Position numbers and translations under genes: made by a program
Assembly: GCA_003214315.1 (NCBI GenBank)
Contig: QCLU01000001.1
Location: 124,001 to 188,000, forward strand
DNA from: Prochlorococcus sp. AG-418-D13
GTDB lineage: Bacteria > Cyanobacteriota > Cyanobacteriia > PCC-6307 > Cyanobiaceae
Reading direction: 5' to 3'
DNA length: 64,000 bases
Notes under the pieces: generated by a model
Told to the model about the DNA's origin: nothing
The model's database searches: none
What the model saw: only the letters and a program-made list of their open reading frames with translations
Shown here: in pieces, positions 19,439 through 28,609 of the stretch
How the letters are laid out: each line of letters begins with the position of its first letter
How positions within the stretch are numbered: the stretch's first letter is position 1

Positions 19439-20521
19439 ATGAAAAGCTTAAAAGAAAATTTTAAAAACGCACACATAGTTATTATTGGATCAGGGATTAT
19501 TGGAAAATTTAACGCCTTAGAATTATCAGAATTAGGTCTCCAGATAACAATAATAGATCCAACTCAAATCCAAAATAGTAGCAATGCAGCTTTAGGCTTG
19601 CTAATGGGTAATATGTATCAAAAAAGAAGAGGTAGAAGTTGGGATCTCAGAAAACAAAGCATTGAATTATGGCCAAAATGGATTACATTCTTGCAAAAAT
19701 TTAATTATGAATTAAATATCGAAAAACCATTAATACAACTAACTACTAATGAAGAAAAGTACAAAAAATTAGAGAAATTTATTTATGAAAATAATGATCA
19801 AAACTTACGAACTTTAGAAAGAGACTCAATATTTATCAATAGTATAAATAAAGCCTTCCAAACAAAAAATATAAAAGGAATAATTTCCTACAAAGATGGA
19901 AGAATAAATGCTTTGTCATTACTTCAAACATTAGATAAATATCTAAAACATAAAAAAGTAAATTATTTACAAGGAGAAATAATAAAAATAAGAAAATCAA
20001 ACAATCAATGGATTTCTACAACAAGTAATAATGAAAAAATCGAATCTGACATGATTATTTTGTGTAATTCACTTAAAGCGATTGATTTAATAGATAACTT
20101 ATCTCACAACATCAAATTAAAACCTGTTTTAGGTCAAGCTATGGAAATCGAGATCAATGATGCAGAAGTTGATTTATTATCGCTGCCAAAACAATTTAAT
20201 ATAAATGGTAAAAATATAATTCCAAAATCAAAAAACAAGCTAATCATTGGATCAACTGACGAATATAATACTAAGCCAGAAGAAAATACATTCGAAAAAC
20301 TTACAAATTTTCTCGAAAAAAAACCAAATTGGCTGATGAAAGGAAAAATCTCTAAAAAGTGGTACGGAATAAGGTCAAGACCTGATGGTGAGCCTTCACC
20401 AATAATGAAAAATCTTGAAGATGGGCTAATTATATGTACAGGTTTTTATAAAAATGGGATTTTACTGGCTCCAGCTTGTTCTAAATGGGTTGCTAATGAA
20501 ATTAAAAATTACCTTTTTTAA
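19439..20521 (+). CDS. FAD-dependent oxidoreductase (DadA / glycine oxidase-like)
   Basis: The 360-residue protein opens with a Rossmann dinucleotide-binding site, [17 protein letters not shown], and an acidic end to the second strand (TIIDP). Mid-protein, [14 protein letters not shown] and [10 protein letters not shown] fit the DAO fold, and the C-terminal [11 protein letters not shown] with [12 protein letters not shown] matches the FAD-closing segment of amino-acid and glycine oxidases such as ThiO. Substrate cannot be assigned: ThiO (thiamine), a D-amino acid dehydrogenase or another amine oxidase are all possible. Its stop overlaps the dnaK stop on the other strand by 4 bases. Confidence 0.8.
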   Translation: MKSLKENFKNAHIVIIGSGIIGKFNALELSELGLQITIIDPTQIQNSSNAALGLLMGNMYQKRRGRSWDLRKQSIELWPKWITFLQKFNYELNIEKPLIQLTTNEEKYKKLEKFIYENNDQNLRTLERDSIFINSINKAFQTKNIKGIISYKDGRINALSLLQTLDKYLKHKKVNYLQGEIIKIRKSNNQWISTTSNNEKIESDMIILCNSLKAIDLIDNLSHNIKLKPVLGQAMEIEINDAEVDLLSLPKQFNINGKNIIPKSKNKLIIGSTDEYNTKPEENTFEKLTNFLEKKPNWLMKGKISKKWYGIRSRPDGEPSPIMKNLEDGLIICTGFYKNGILLAPACSKWVANEIKNYLF

Positions 20522-22425
20522 TCTTTCGTTTCAGTAAAGTCGGCATCAATTACATCATCTCCACCTTTTTCATTTGATTCACTCTGATCAGGGCTGCCCT
20601 GTGCTCCAGTTGACGGTGGCTGATTACCTGGTTGCTGATAAACAGATGAACCAACTGCATAAAGTTCTTGCTGAAGTTCTTCAAGAAGTTTTTTCATTGA
20701 TTCATAATCTTCTTTTGAAGTTGCCTCTTTTAAAGCATTACTTTTTTCTTCAACTTTAGACTTTGCTGCAGCATCAATTTTGTCTCCTAACTCACCAAGT
20801 TGCTTTTCTGTCTGATAAACAAGTGTTTCAGCTTGATTTTTTAAATCAATTTTTTCTCTTTTCTCTTTATCTGCAGATGCATTTGATTCGGCATCTTTTA
20901 CCATTTTTTCTACTTCATTATCAGATAAAGTAGAAGCACCAGTGATAGAAATACTTTGCTCCTTACCACTTCCTTTATCTTTAGCAGTAACACTAAGAAT
21001 TCCATTTGCGTCAATATCAAATGTAACTTCAATTTGCGGCACACCTCTTGGTGCTGAAGGTATACCATCCAATCTAAAAGTTCCTAAGCTTTTGTTATCA
21101 GAGGCCATTTCTCTTTCACCCTGTAAAACGTGTATTTCTACATTTGTTTGACCGTCTACAGCAGTTGAATATGTTTCAGATTTCTTAGTAGGGACTGTAG
21201 TATTTCGATTTATCATTTTTGTCATTACTCCCCCTAAAGTCTCTACACCTAGAGAAAGTGGAGTAACGTCAAGCAACAATATATCTTTAACCTCTCCTGA
21301 TAAAACTCCTCCCTGAATTGCAGCACCAACAGCTACTACCTCATCAGGGTTAACAGTTTGATTTGGTTCTTTACCTATTATTTTTTTAACTAAATCTAAA
21401 ACAGCAGGTATTCTAGATGAGCCACCAACCATTACAACCTCATCGATTTCACTAGTAGAAATTTTTGCATCGCTTATAGCTCTTTCAACTGGGGTCTTAC
21501 ACCTATCAATTAAAGAAGCTGCTAATTCCTCAAAATTTGCTCTAGTTAGGTTCAGGTCTAAATGTTTTGGCCCTTCAGGTGTTGCTGTAATGAAAGGTAA
21601 ATTTATTTCACTTTGAGTAGCATTTGAAAGCTCAATTTTTGCTTTTTCTGCTGCTTCAGTCAATCTTTGTAAAGCTTGTTTATCTTGTCTAAGGTCGATG
21701 CCCTCATTTGATTTAAAAGTACTGGCTAAGTGGTCCACGATACATCTATCAAAATCATCACCACCTAAATGTGTATCTCCAGATGTTGATAGAACTTCAG
21801 TGACTCCATCACCAGCTTCAATAACTGAGACATCAAATGTTCCTCCACCTAAATCAAAAACAAGAATTTTTTCATTTTCTTTATCTAAACCATAGGCTAA
21901 AGCTGCAGCAGTTGGCTCATTAACAATTCGGAGAACTTCTAAACCTGCAATTTTTCCTGCATCTTTTGTAGCTTGTCTTTGAGAGTCATTAAAATAAGCT
22001 GGGACTGTAATTACAGCCTGCGTAACTTTGTCACCAAGGTATTTACCCGCATCATCTGCTAACTTTCTCAAAACTTGAGAACTTACTTCTTCAGGAGAAA
22101 ACTGCTTATCCAAAATAGGACATTTTAGTTTGACACTAGAACCAGATTTTTCAACAGAATAGCTAACTTCTTTAGATTCTTCATTAACTTCATCAGCTCT
22201 TCTGCCAACAAAACGCTTCGCTGAATAAAAAGTGTTTTCAGGGTTCATAACAGCTTGTCTTTTTGCGATTTGTCCAACGAGCTGATCTTGATTTTTTGTA
22301 TATGCAACAACTGATGGAGTAGTTCTGAAACCCTCAGCATTTGCTATTACAGTAGGTTTACCACCTTCCATTACAGCGACACAACTATTAGTTGTTCCTA
22401 AATCGATTCCTACAACCTTACCCAT
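20518..22425 (-). CDS. dnaK: Molecular chaperone DnaK (Hsp70)
   Basis: The 635-residue ATPase chaperone opens with [15 protein letters not shown], the phosphate-1 motif, and has [37 protein letters not shown] and [13 protein letters not shown] in the nucleotide domain. [13 protein letters not shown] is the interdomain linker, followed by the substrate-binding domain and a helical lid. The C-terminus is acidic ([13 protein letters not shown]). I chose the ATG at 22425 because it gives the family's usual N-terminus; an upstream in-frame ATG at 22455 would add ten residues. Its partners grpE and dnaJ lie at about 55-57 kb. No CIRCE element is visible upstream. Confidence 0.96.
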   Translation of the reverse strand: MGKVVGIDLGTTNSCVAVMEGGKPTVIANAEGFRTTPSVVAYTKNQDQLVGQIAKRQAVMNPENTFYSAKRFVGRRADEVNEESKEVSYSVEKSGSSVKLKCPILDKQFSPEEVSSQVLRKLADDAGKYLGDKVTQAVITVPAYFNDSQRQATKDAGKIAGLEVLRIVNEPTAAALAYGLDKENEKILVFDLGGGTFDVSVIEAGDGVTEVLSTSGDTHLGGDDFDRCIVDHLASTFKSNEGIDLRQDKQALQRLTEAAEKAKIELSNATQSEINLPFITATPEGPKHLDLNLTRANFEELAASLIDRCKTPVERAISDAKISTSEIDEVVMVGGSSRIPAVLDLVKKIIGKEPNQTVNPDEVVAVGAAIQGGVLSGEVKDILLLDVTPLSLGVETLGGVMTKMINRNTTVPTKKSETYSTAVDGQTNVEIHVLQGEREMASDNKSLGTFRLDGIPSAPRGVPQIEVTFDIDANGILSVTAKDKGSGKEQSISITGASTLSDNEVEKMVKDAESNASADKEKREKIDLKNQAETLVYQTEKQLGELGDKIDAAAKSKVEEKSNALKEATSKEDYESMKKLLEELQQELYAVGSSVYQQPGNQPPSTGAQGSPDQSESNEKGGDDVIDADFTETKD

Positions 22426-22455
22426 GGGTAAATTTTCATATTTAATATTCTCCAT

Positions 22456-22542
22456 AATCGGTCATCGGCGTCATTATTGTTACTCAAAGACGGGGTGTGG
22501 TTCCCGAACAGATCGTTTTTTTTTAAAGAAAAAATTCTAAAC
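22456..22542. promoter_or_regulatory. GC-rich dnaK/aroE divergent intergenic leader with hairpin
   Basis: The 58 bases at 22458-22515 are about half G+C by direct count (30 of 58), far above their surroundings. They contain a compact hairpin, CGGGG (22491-22495) with TCCCG (22502-22506) around a 6-base loop; one pair is G-T. On the minus strand it would lie in the dnaK leader or promoter. No CIRCE or other named heat-shock operator is seen, so function is unassigned. Confidence 0.35.
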
Positions 22543-23403
22543 ATGATTTCAAGTAAGACATCTTTTATTGCATTAATTGGCAATCCAGTAAGCCATTCTT
22601 TGTCACCAATTATGCAAAATGCCGCCTTTCAATATTTAGGATTAGATTTAATCTATATAGCTATACCCTGTAAAGATGAAGATCTAGAATTGGTTCTTAA
22701 TTCTTTAAAAAAAATTAATTGCAAAGGTTTAAATATTACAATTCCCCATAAAGAAAAAGTATTTGACCTTTGTAATGAAATTTCTCCTATTGCTAACAAA
22801 CTGAAAGCAATTAATACCCTGAAATTAAATTCTGAAAAAGAATGGAGCGCAACTAATACAGATGTAGAAGGATTTATTTATCCATTAAAAAGATTAAACT
22901 TAACAAAGAATCAATCTGTGGTTCTTGGCTCTGGCGGTGCAGCAAGATCAATAATTCAAGGATTAATAAATTTAAATTTTTCAAAAATTTCAGTAATATC
23001 GCGTAATAATTCATCACTAGATAAATTAACTAAAAATTTTAAAAATCAAATTGAAATTCAATGCTTATTGAATAATGATAATCAAGCTCAAAATTTAGTC
23101 GAAGAAGCGGATTTAATTGTAAATACAACACCAGTAGGGATGAAAACAGCTAAGTATGAAAAAAATTTATTGCCATATGGAGAAGATTTCTGGAGATCTC
23201 TTAACTCAAAAACAACTGTTTACGATTTAATCTATAATCCTGCTCCAACTCCTCTATTGCAACTTGGAAACAAAAAAGGTTGCATTACTATTGATGGGTT
23301 AGAAATGCTTGTTGCTCAAGGTATAGGATCATTATCATTTTGGACAGATGGATTAGAGGTGCCTTTTCATATTATGAATGACGCACTAAAAAAATATCTT
23401 TAA
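22543..23403 (+). CDS. aroE: Shikimate dehydrogenase
   Basis: AroE reduces 3-dehydroshikimate to shikimate with NADPH. The 286-residue protein has NPVSHSLSPIMQNAAF at the substrate end, NITIPHKEKV with the catalytic lysine, NTDVEGF, the NADPH loop GSGGAARSII, and VYDLIYNPAPTPLL. The ATG at 22543 is preferred: the frame remains open upstream to a TTG at 22477, but those 22 residues do not look like the family and fall in the GC-rich dnaK leader. It is divergent from dnaK. Sharing the shikimate pathway with the DAHP synthase 8 kb upstream, it is not in an operon with it. Confidence 0.95.
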   Translation: MISSKTSFIALIGNPVSHSLSPIMQNAAFQYLGLDLIYIAIPCKDEDLELVLNSLKKINCKGLNITIPHKEKVFDLCNEISPIANKLKAINTLKLNSEKEWSATNTDVEGFIYPLKRLNLTKNQSVVLGSGGAARSIIQGLINLNFSKISVISRNNSSLDKLTKNFKNQIEIQCLLNNDNQAQNLVEEADLIVNTTPVGMKTAKYEKNLLPYGEDFWRSLNSKTTVYDLIYNPAPTPLLQLGNKKGCITIDGLEMLVAQGIGSLSFWTDGLEVPFHIMNDALKKYL

Positions 23404-23458
23404 AAAATAATCCTAAGTTTTAAGAAACTACCTATGGTAATGTATCTTAAATAATGAA

Positions 23459-23501
23459 CAGACGCTCATTAAATTAATTCATGAGCCAAAGACCTTGTCT
23501 G
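23459..23501 (+). promoter_or_regulatory. Candidate autoregulatory RNA structure in the rpsF leader
   Basis: CAGACGCTCAT (23459-23469) can form 11 Watson-Crick pairs with ATGAGC (23481-23486) plus GTCTG (23497-23501). The terminal loop is 11 bases, and a 10-base bulge (23487-23496) interrupts the 3' arm. The structure ends 5 bases before the rpsF ATG, so it could block initiation. S6 leaders in many bacteria bind the S6:S18 pair at a bulged helix. The usual CCG box of that motif is not seen here, so the parallel is inference. Confidence 0.5.
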
Positions 23502-23506
23502 AAACT

Positions 23507-23968
23507 ATGAACAATCAACAATCTTATTACGAAACAATGTATATCCTCCGCCCAGATATTGCGGAAGATGAAGTAACTAATCATATTGACAAGTACAATA
23601 AACTTTTAGAAGAATTTGGCGGTACTATCCTTGATAGTCAAATGAGAGGTAAGAGAAGATTAGCCTATCAAATAAAAAAACATAGAGAAGGGATTTACGT
23701 TCAATTGAGTCATCAAGGCGATGGACAACACATTTTTAAAATTGAAAAAGCAATGAGACTTAGTGAAGATGTGATTAGATACATGACCGTTAAACAAGAA
23801 GGGCCTTTACCAAACCCAAGACCTTCTAGTAAAAGTACATCTCAATCCGAAAATAAAGATAATCCAGAAACTAAAGCTGAATCAAAAGAAAAAGAACCAG
23901 TAGCAAGTGCTAATATTTCAAGTTCTGAAAAACCCGATACTGAAACTAAAGAAAATGCAGAATCTTAA
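23507..23968 (+). CDS. rpsF: 30S ribosomal protein S6
   Basis: S6 binds 16S rRNA with S18 in the small-subunit platform. The core (about 1-98) begins [14 protein letters not shown] and holds [19 protein letters not shown] and [15 protein letters not shown] Ser/Glu/Lys-rich disordered tail of about 55 residues follows, making the protein 153 residues against roughly 100 for most bacteria. I chose the ATG at 23507; a TTG at 23495 would add MSET but lies inside the bulge of a predicted leader hairpin. rpsR does not follow; argG lies convergently 3 bases downstream. Confidence 0.93.
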   Translation: MNNQQSYYETMYILRPDIAEDEVTNHIDKYNKLLEEFGGTILDSQMRGKRRLAYQIKKHREGIYVQLSHQGDGQHIFKIEKAMRLSEDVIRYMTVKQEGPLPNPRPSSKSTSQSENKDNPETKAESKEKEPVASANISSSEKPDTETKENAES

Positions 23969-23971
23969 ATG

Positions 23972-25186
23972 TTAATCTTTTGTTTTTGAATTTAACTCTG
24001 CCCATATTTTATTAGACATACCCCACATATAAATAAAACCCTCAGCTAAGGAATGTTTAAAAACATCATCTTCACTATAAGTTGCCAAATCCTCCCTATA
24101 AAGTGAATTATTTTCTGAGGTTCTTCCAATTACTATTGCATTCCCCTTATGAAGTCTAATTTTAACTCTTCCATTAACTGAAGTTTGAGTCGACAAAATA
24201 AAAGCATCTAAACTCTCTTTGAGTGGACCGAACCAAAAACCTTGATAAACTAATTGAGCCCATTTTTTTTCAACTATTCCTTTAAAATCAATAACATCTG
24301 GGTTTAATGTTATGCTTTCTAATTCCTTATGAGCCTTTATTAAAAGTAAAAGACCAGGCGTTTCATAAATCTCTCTACTTTTAATTCCTACTACTCGATC
24401 TTCAATCATATCTATTCTTCCAAAACCATGTTCACCTGCAAGATCATTAGCTTTTTGAATGATCGCCACTGGAGTTAAAAATTCATTATTAATACTAATT
24501 GGAATACCATTTTTAAAAACAACATCTATATCTTGAGGAGAATCAGGTGCATTATTAATTGATGATGTCATCGCAAAAATATCTTCAGGAGCTTCTTGCA
24601 TTGGGTCTTCTAATATGCCCGCTTCAATACTCCTACCAAGGAGATTTACATCTATTGAATACGGTGATTTTTTGGATACGGGCGCAGGAATACCAAATTT
24701 TTCTCCATACGATATCGCCTCTTCTCTACTCATATTCCACTCCCTTGCAGGAGTAATTATTTTTAAATCAGGTCCTAAAGCATTAATTGCTAAATCAAAT
24801 CGAACTTGATCATTCCCTTTACCAGTGCAACCATGAGCTACTGCATCGGCATTAATCTCTCTCGCAGTATTTACAAGGTTTTCAGCAATTAAAGGCCTGG
24901 CAAGAGCTGTAGATAAAGGATATTTATCTAGATACAATGCATTTGCTCTAATTGCTGGAAAAGCGTATCTCTCAACAAAATTATTGACTAAATTGCCAAC
25001 GATTGATTTAGATGCCCCAGAACTTAAAGCTTTTTGCCTAATAAATTCCAAATCTTCGCCTTGTCCAAGATCTGCCACGAAAGTAACTACTTCTGAAATA
25101 CCATATTCATTCTTTAAATATGGAATACAAACGCTCGTATCAACGCCACCAGAATAGGCTAGTACAACTTTTTTGACCTGTTGCAT
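23972..25186 (-). CDS. argG: Argininosuccinate synthase
   Basis: ArgG joins citrulline and aspartate with ATP in arginine synthesis. The 404-residue protein has the PP-loop [11 protein letters not shown] at residues 9-19, [14 protein letters not shown] for citrulline/aspartate, [25 protein letters not shown] and [12 protein letters not shown]. Length is typical. Its product is the substrate of argH, found at 51.5 kb. The start [14 protein letters not shown] is canonical. A small membrane-protein frame lies upstream on the same strand with 35 bases between, so the two could share a transcript. Confidence 0.97.
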   Translation of the reverse strand: MQQVKKVVLAYSGGVDTSVCIPYLKNEYGISEVVTFVADLGQGEDLEFIRQKALSSGASKSIVGNLVNNFVERYAFPAIRANALYLDKYPLSTALARPLIAENLVNTAREINADAVAHGCTGKGNDQVRFDLAINALGPDLKIITPAREWNMSREEAISYGEKFGIPAPVSKKSPYSIDVNLLGRSIEAGILEDPMQEAPEDIFAMTSSINNAPDSPQDIDVVFKNGIPISINNEFLTPVAIIQKANDLAGEHGFGRIDMIEDRVVGIKSREIYETPGLLLLIKAHKELESITLNPDVIDFKGIVEKKWAQLVYQGFWFGPLKESLDAFILSTQTSVNGRVKIRLHKGNAIVIGRTSENNSLYREDLATYSEDDVFKHSLAEGFIYMWGMSNKIWAELNSKTKD

Positions 25187-25221
25187 TTAAATTTGCTCCA
25201 TAAATTTAAATTTTGACGTAA

Positions 25222-25416
25222 TTAAGAATTTGAAAACTTTTTAAAAACTAATATTATTGTAACTAAAAGAGCTGGACCAAAAACTAATGATAAGAGAAGA
25301 AAGTTATTTATTATTAAAACATCAGGATTCACGTGTCCAATAAATTTTAATAATCCAGATAACAACAATGAAATCAGCCAAATTAAAAAGTATTTTAAAT
25401 TTCCTTTATCAAACAA
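25222..25416 (-). CDS. Small hypothetical membrane protein
   Basis: This 64-residue frame has two hydrophobic segments, about 9-26 (YFLIWLISLLLSGLLKF) and 33-57 (LIINNFLLLSLVFGPALLV), joined by a short polar loop and followed by a basic C-terminal end (KKFSNS). That regular two-helix pattern argues for a real gene. The only start available is TTG at 25416, and no strong ribosome site is seen. It lies just upstream of argG on the same strand. I do not recognise the family and assign no function. Confidence 0.55.
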   Translation of the reverse strand: MFDKGNLKYFLIWLISLLLSGLLKFIGHVNPDVLIINNFLLLSLVFGPALLVTIILVFKKFSNS

Positions 25417-25472
25417 AGTTTTTCGTGTGCATTATTATGTATTATCTTATATATAGGATATAACAGCTATTA

Positions 25473-25751
25473 ATGGACTCAAATAAACTAAAACTTAGAT
25501 TAGACGATATTTCTAAAGTTAACCCTGCTTTAACTTGCTACCACAGAGATGACCCTGCTCCGGTTTTGCCTTTGAGAGATGAACCAGATCTACTTTCTTG
25601 GCTTGAAAATACAGGAAGACTTGTTGCTGAAAAAGATGGAGATTCACAAGAGATAAGTACAATAGAAGAAGAAGAACTTTCAGCACTTATGGGAGAAAAA
25701 GAAGATTATAAAACTGAAGAAGATGCTTCAGAAGATGACTGGGAAGATTAA
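25473..25751 (+). CDS. DUF3134 family cyanobacterial protein
   Basis: The 92-residue acidic, soluble protein matches the cyanobacterial DUF3134 pattern: NPALTCYHRDDPAPVLPLR followed by DEPDLLSWLENTGRLVA. The last 35 residues are dominated by Glu and Asp (EEEELSALMGEKED and EDASEDDWED). No catalytic motif or membrane segment is visible, and the function of the family is unknown to me. The 3' end overlaps mraY by 17 bases if the preferred mraY start is used, which suggests co-expression. Confidence 0.8.
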   Translation: MDSNKLKLRLDDISKVNPALTCYHRDDPAPVLPLRDEPDLLSWLENTGRLVAEKDGDSQEISTIEEEELSALMGEKEDYKTEEDASEDDWED

Positions 25752-26811
25752 AAAGTTAAACTTTGAATCTTTATTAATATTAAATACTTTTGCTTTAATA
25801 GTTACATCCTATTTTTTTAAAAATTTTATTTTTACGGGTGTTTACATATTATTCTTCTTTATTTCTATTTTCGCAACGAAAAATGGTCTAAAGATTATCA
25901 AAAAATTTAATTTACTTCAGAACATTAGAAATGAAGGTCCAGCAAATCACTTTAAAAAAAGTGATACACCAACGATGGGTGGGATTTTTATGATAGTCCC
26001 TTTTTTAATTTTTCTTTTGATAATAACCATAAATTTAGGTTCCCTGAAATTATTTCTTTTATTACTTACTATTTTTGGTTTCTTTATTACAGGATTTTTA
26101 GATGATTATTTAAGCATTAAAAAAAAAGAGAGCACAGGTTTAAAAACAAAAGAAAAATTTGCCCTCCAAAGTATCATTTCAATAATTTTTATATTTTTAG
26201 CCTATGAAAAAAATTTAATAAGTCCATTCTTTATAGTTCCTGACTCATGGGGAATAAATATTAATATTTTCATATTACCAATTTCTTTTTTAGTACTTGT
26301 TGGTATAAGTAATTCCGTAAATTTGACTGATGGACTAGATGGATTAGCAGCTGGTTGCAGTGGGGTTGTCTTTTATGGATTAGGAACAGAAATATTAATA
26401 AAAGGACAGCAAGAGCTTTTTGTTTTTAGTATTTTATGTTATTCAATGTCCGGCATATGCTTAGGATTTCTCAAATACAATAGTTATCCTGCAAAAATAT
26501 TTATGGGTGATACAGGATCTTTAACTATTGGTGCGATTCTTGGTTCTATAGCGTTATTAACTAATAGCGTTTTTACCTTATTTATTTTCTCAGGAATATT
26601 TATTATTGAATCATTATCAGTAATGATTCAAGTAGGGTTTTTTAAAATTACAAAAAAATTATTTCAAAGAGGTAAACGCATATTTTTAATGGCTCCACTG
26701 CACCACCATTTTGAACTTAAAGGAGTTAAGGAAGAGAAAATAGTTGAAAATTTTTGGAAAATCAACATTTTACTTGTAATTTTAGGTATAGTTTTAAAGA
26801 TCAATCTTTAA
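25735..26811 (+). CDS. mraY: Phospho-N-acetylmuramoyl-pentapeptide transferase
   Basis: MraY transfers phospho-MurNAc-pentapeptide to undecaprenyl phosphate, making lipid I in the cell membrane. The 358-residue protein has about ten membrane segments. Cytoplasmic catalytic motifs are present: SDTPTMGGIFM near the start, FLDDYLSIKKKE with the Asp pair, NLTDGLDGLAAG, MGDTGSL and APLHHHFELKG, the MraY-specific histidine motif. I chose the ATG at 25735 (MTGKIKKLN); another ATG at 25723 would add four residues. The gene overlaps DUF3134 upstream. murB and murC are at 58-61 kb, so the wall genes are dispersed. Confidence 0.94.
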   Translation: MTGKIKKLNFESLLILNTFALIVTSYFFKNFIFTGVYILFFFISIFATKNGLKIIKKFNLLQNIRNEGPANHFKKSDTPTMGGIFMIVPFLIFLLIITINLGSLKLFLLLLTIFGFFITGFLDDYLSIKKKESTGLKTKEKFALQSIISIIFIFLAYEKNLISPFFIVPDSWGININIFILPISFLVLVGISNSVNLTDGLDGLAAGCSGVVFYGLGTEILIKGQQELFVFSILCYSMSGICLGFLKYNSYPAKIFMGDTGSLTIGAILGSIALLTNSVFTLFIFSGIFIIESLSVMIQVGFFKITKKLFQRGKRIFLMAPLHHHFELKGVKEEKIVENFWKINILLVILGIVLKINL

Positions 26812-26820
26812 AAATTTGTT

Positions 26821-27066
26821 ATGAGTTTTTTTACATGGAAAGATAATGGATTAACAAGTGATTGCTCAAGTCTTGATGCAATGGCATCGAGATTTGAAGA
26901 AACTGCAAACTTAATGAAAAAACTATCTAAAAAGGGTTTCAAACTAAAGAAAACACATAACAATCAACTAATTCTTCATCCTGATCGTAAAGTATTTGAT
27001 CAATGGGGTTTTATAAGTGAAGAACCCCCTTTTAAACAACTCTGTTTAATATCAGAAGCAGAATAA
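26821..27066 (+). CDS. Small conserved cyanobacterial protein of unknown function
   Basis: This 81-residue soluble frame starts 9 bases after mraY. It begins MSFFTWKDNGLTSDCSS, has a basic middle (LMKKLSKKGFKLKKTHNN) and ends with a more hydrophobic stretch, FDQWGFISEEPPFKQL. Normal amino-acid composition, the close spacing to mraY and a good ATG support it as real. I recognise no domain. Its last 67 bases overlap the 3' end of the sucrose-phosphate synthase gene on the other strand, a long convergent overlap for this compact genome. Confidence 0.7.
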   Translation: MSFFTWKDNGLTSDCSSLDAMASRFEETANLMKKLSKKGFKLKKTHNNQLILHPDRKVFDQWGFISEEPPFKQLCLISEAE

Positions 27067-28409
27067 CTATTAGACCTTGAGAACTCTTCTGTAAGTATTG
27101 ATAAATAATTGCGTACATGAGTGTTCCAACTAAAGTGCCTATTAACACCCTCAATTCCGTTTCTACTCCATAATTTCCACTGATTAGTATTAAAAATTCC
27201 TTTTTCAAGAATAAATTTCAACTCATTAATATCAGTAACATCTACGAGAAGTCCATTTTCACATTTTGAGTGGATTTCCTTTGGTCCACCATCATTGGTT
27301 GATATTATTGGCAATCCACATGAAGAAGCTTCAAGCAAGGTTAAACCAAAAGGCTCAGTCAAAGCTGGATTTACAAATAAACCCCCTCTGCTAGCTGCCC
27401 ACCTATATAAAGCAGGAATCTGACTTGGAAGATGCTTTTTTGGATAAGCCACCTTCCCATACAAATTATATTTATCAATCATTTCAAAAATATTATGAAA
27501 TACATCTTTTTGTTGAGGGTCAAGTTTTGAAGTACTATCTCGACAACCCAAAATTAAAATCAAATTAGTTTTTCTTTTTAATTTTTCAGATCTTCCATAT
27601 GCCTCAATCAACGAGGGAATATTTTTTCTTCTTACAGCTCTAGAAATAGTCAAAAAAGGAGGTTTAGTAGAATCCTTTAAAAAAGGTTTCATCATATTGT
27701 CAATTTCGGCTGTCTCGGTTGTGGAATGAATATGGTGAAATTTGTTATGATCAACTCCAGGAGGAATAACTTTAGCTTTGTAAGGTGAAAAAGAAGAATA
27801 TTGAGAATATTGATACACTGACTCTTGCTTGGTGCTTGTAACAACAATATCTGCGGACTTTAACGCTTTTTCTTCCGCCTCAATTCTTTTATTTATGGAA
27901 TAAAGCTTTTCTATTTGATTAGTTGTTAAACCAGTATCAAGCAATTTCCTCTTTTTTTCTCTTCCCAAAGAATGACCCGTAAATATAAGTGGAACTTTTA
28001 AAGATTTACTAAGTTTAACTCCTACATATCCAGCATCTGCATAATGCGCATGAATAAAATTAGGCTTTTTATTTTTTTTATAGTAATCAATCAGACTTTC
28101 AGTTAAGTTATCTAAATAAGGCCAAAGCAATTCTTTTCTTAAATATTTATTAGGTCCAAATTTAAATCTTAAAATTCTAACTCCAGGTTCTACAAATTCT
28201 TCTTTTTGAGAATATTGATTATCAACTTTAGAGTCTTCTATTAAACGAGTGACTAAATCTACTTCATCAACTTCTGATGTGTTAGCCAAACTTTTAACTA
28301 ACTCTAAAACGTATTGTGTTTGTCCTCCTGTATCTGGATCCCTGCCTAATTCAAGATTTATAGAGCGTATAAGACCATGTAAATGTAAATGTAAAAATTT
28401 AAACCTCAT
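27000..28409 (-). CDS. Sucrose-phosphate synthase (glucosyltransferase domain only)
   Basis: The enzyme makes sucrose 6-phosphate from UDP-(or ADP-)glucose and fructose 6-phosphate, for the osmolyte and storage sugar sucrose. The 469-residue GT-B protein has HLHGLIRSINLELGRDPDTG, the sugar-nucleotide loop of sucrose synthases and SPS, plus HAHYADAGYVG, FTGHSLGREK, PGVDHNKFH and the GT4 EX7E motif EPFGLTLLE. There is no C-terminal phosphohydrolase-like domain such as some cyanobacterial SPS proteins carry. AGGAGG lies 9 bases before the ATG on the minus strand. The C-terminal 22 codons overlap the convergent small gene at 26821-27066. Confidence 0.9.
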   Translation of the reverse strand: MRFKFLHLHLHGLIRSINLELGRDPDTGGQTQYVLELVKSLANTSEVDEVDLVTRLIEDSKVDNQYSQKEEFVEPGVRILRFKFGPNKYLRKELLWPYLDNLTESLIDYYKKNKKPNFIHAHYADAGYVGVKLSKSLKVPLIFTGHSLGREKKRKLLDTGLTTNQIEKLYSINKRIEAEEKALKSADIVVTSTKQESVYQYSQYSSFSPYKAKVIPPGVDHNKFHHIHSTTETAEIDNMMKPFLKDSTKPPFLTISRAVRRKNIPSLIEAYGRSEKLKRKTNLILILGCRDSTSKLDPQQKDVFHNIFEMIDKYNLYGKVAYPKKHLPSQIPALYRWAASRGGLFVNPALTEPFGLTLLEASSCGLPIISTNDGGPKEIHSKCENGLLVDVTDINELKFILEKGIFNTNQWKLWSRNGIEGVNRHFSWNTHVRNYLSILTEEFSRSNSYSASDIKQSCLKGGSSLIKPH

Positions 28410-28609
28410 GGAACAAATCCTCCTATCAACCTATCTAATACAAATAAGCTGAATTTCCTAAGGAAATATTAAGAAAGCATTATGATTTTAAATTTTTTTA
28501 TGCAAGAATTTTCTAAAAAGTAAATACAGACTAGTGTTATACCCCTTTTGAAGAAGACTTTTATTTTATTAAGATGATTGGGAATAAAAAGAAATACAAC
28601 AAAGATTTT
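28410..28609. other. Intergenic gap between sucrose-phosphate synthase and uvrA
   Basis: The 200 AT-rich bases separate the two minus-strand genes. The part next to 28409 holds the SPS ribosome site (28417-28423, TCCTCCT on the plus strand). I see no convincing hairpin terminator for the upstream neighbour, no tRNA-like structure and no open frame longer than 13 codons. Confidence 0.5.

Noticed and set aside
22425-22455. dnaK start ten codons upstream at 22455
   Set aside because: DnaK proteins of this group begin [10 protein letters not shown]; the upstream codons add no recognisable sequence. Not fully excluded.
22477-22542. N-terminal extension of aroE from a TTG at 22477
   Set aside because: The extra 22 residues do not resemble shikimate dehydrogenase and fall in the GC-rich dnaK leader; the ATG at 22543 gives the family start.
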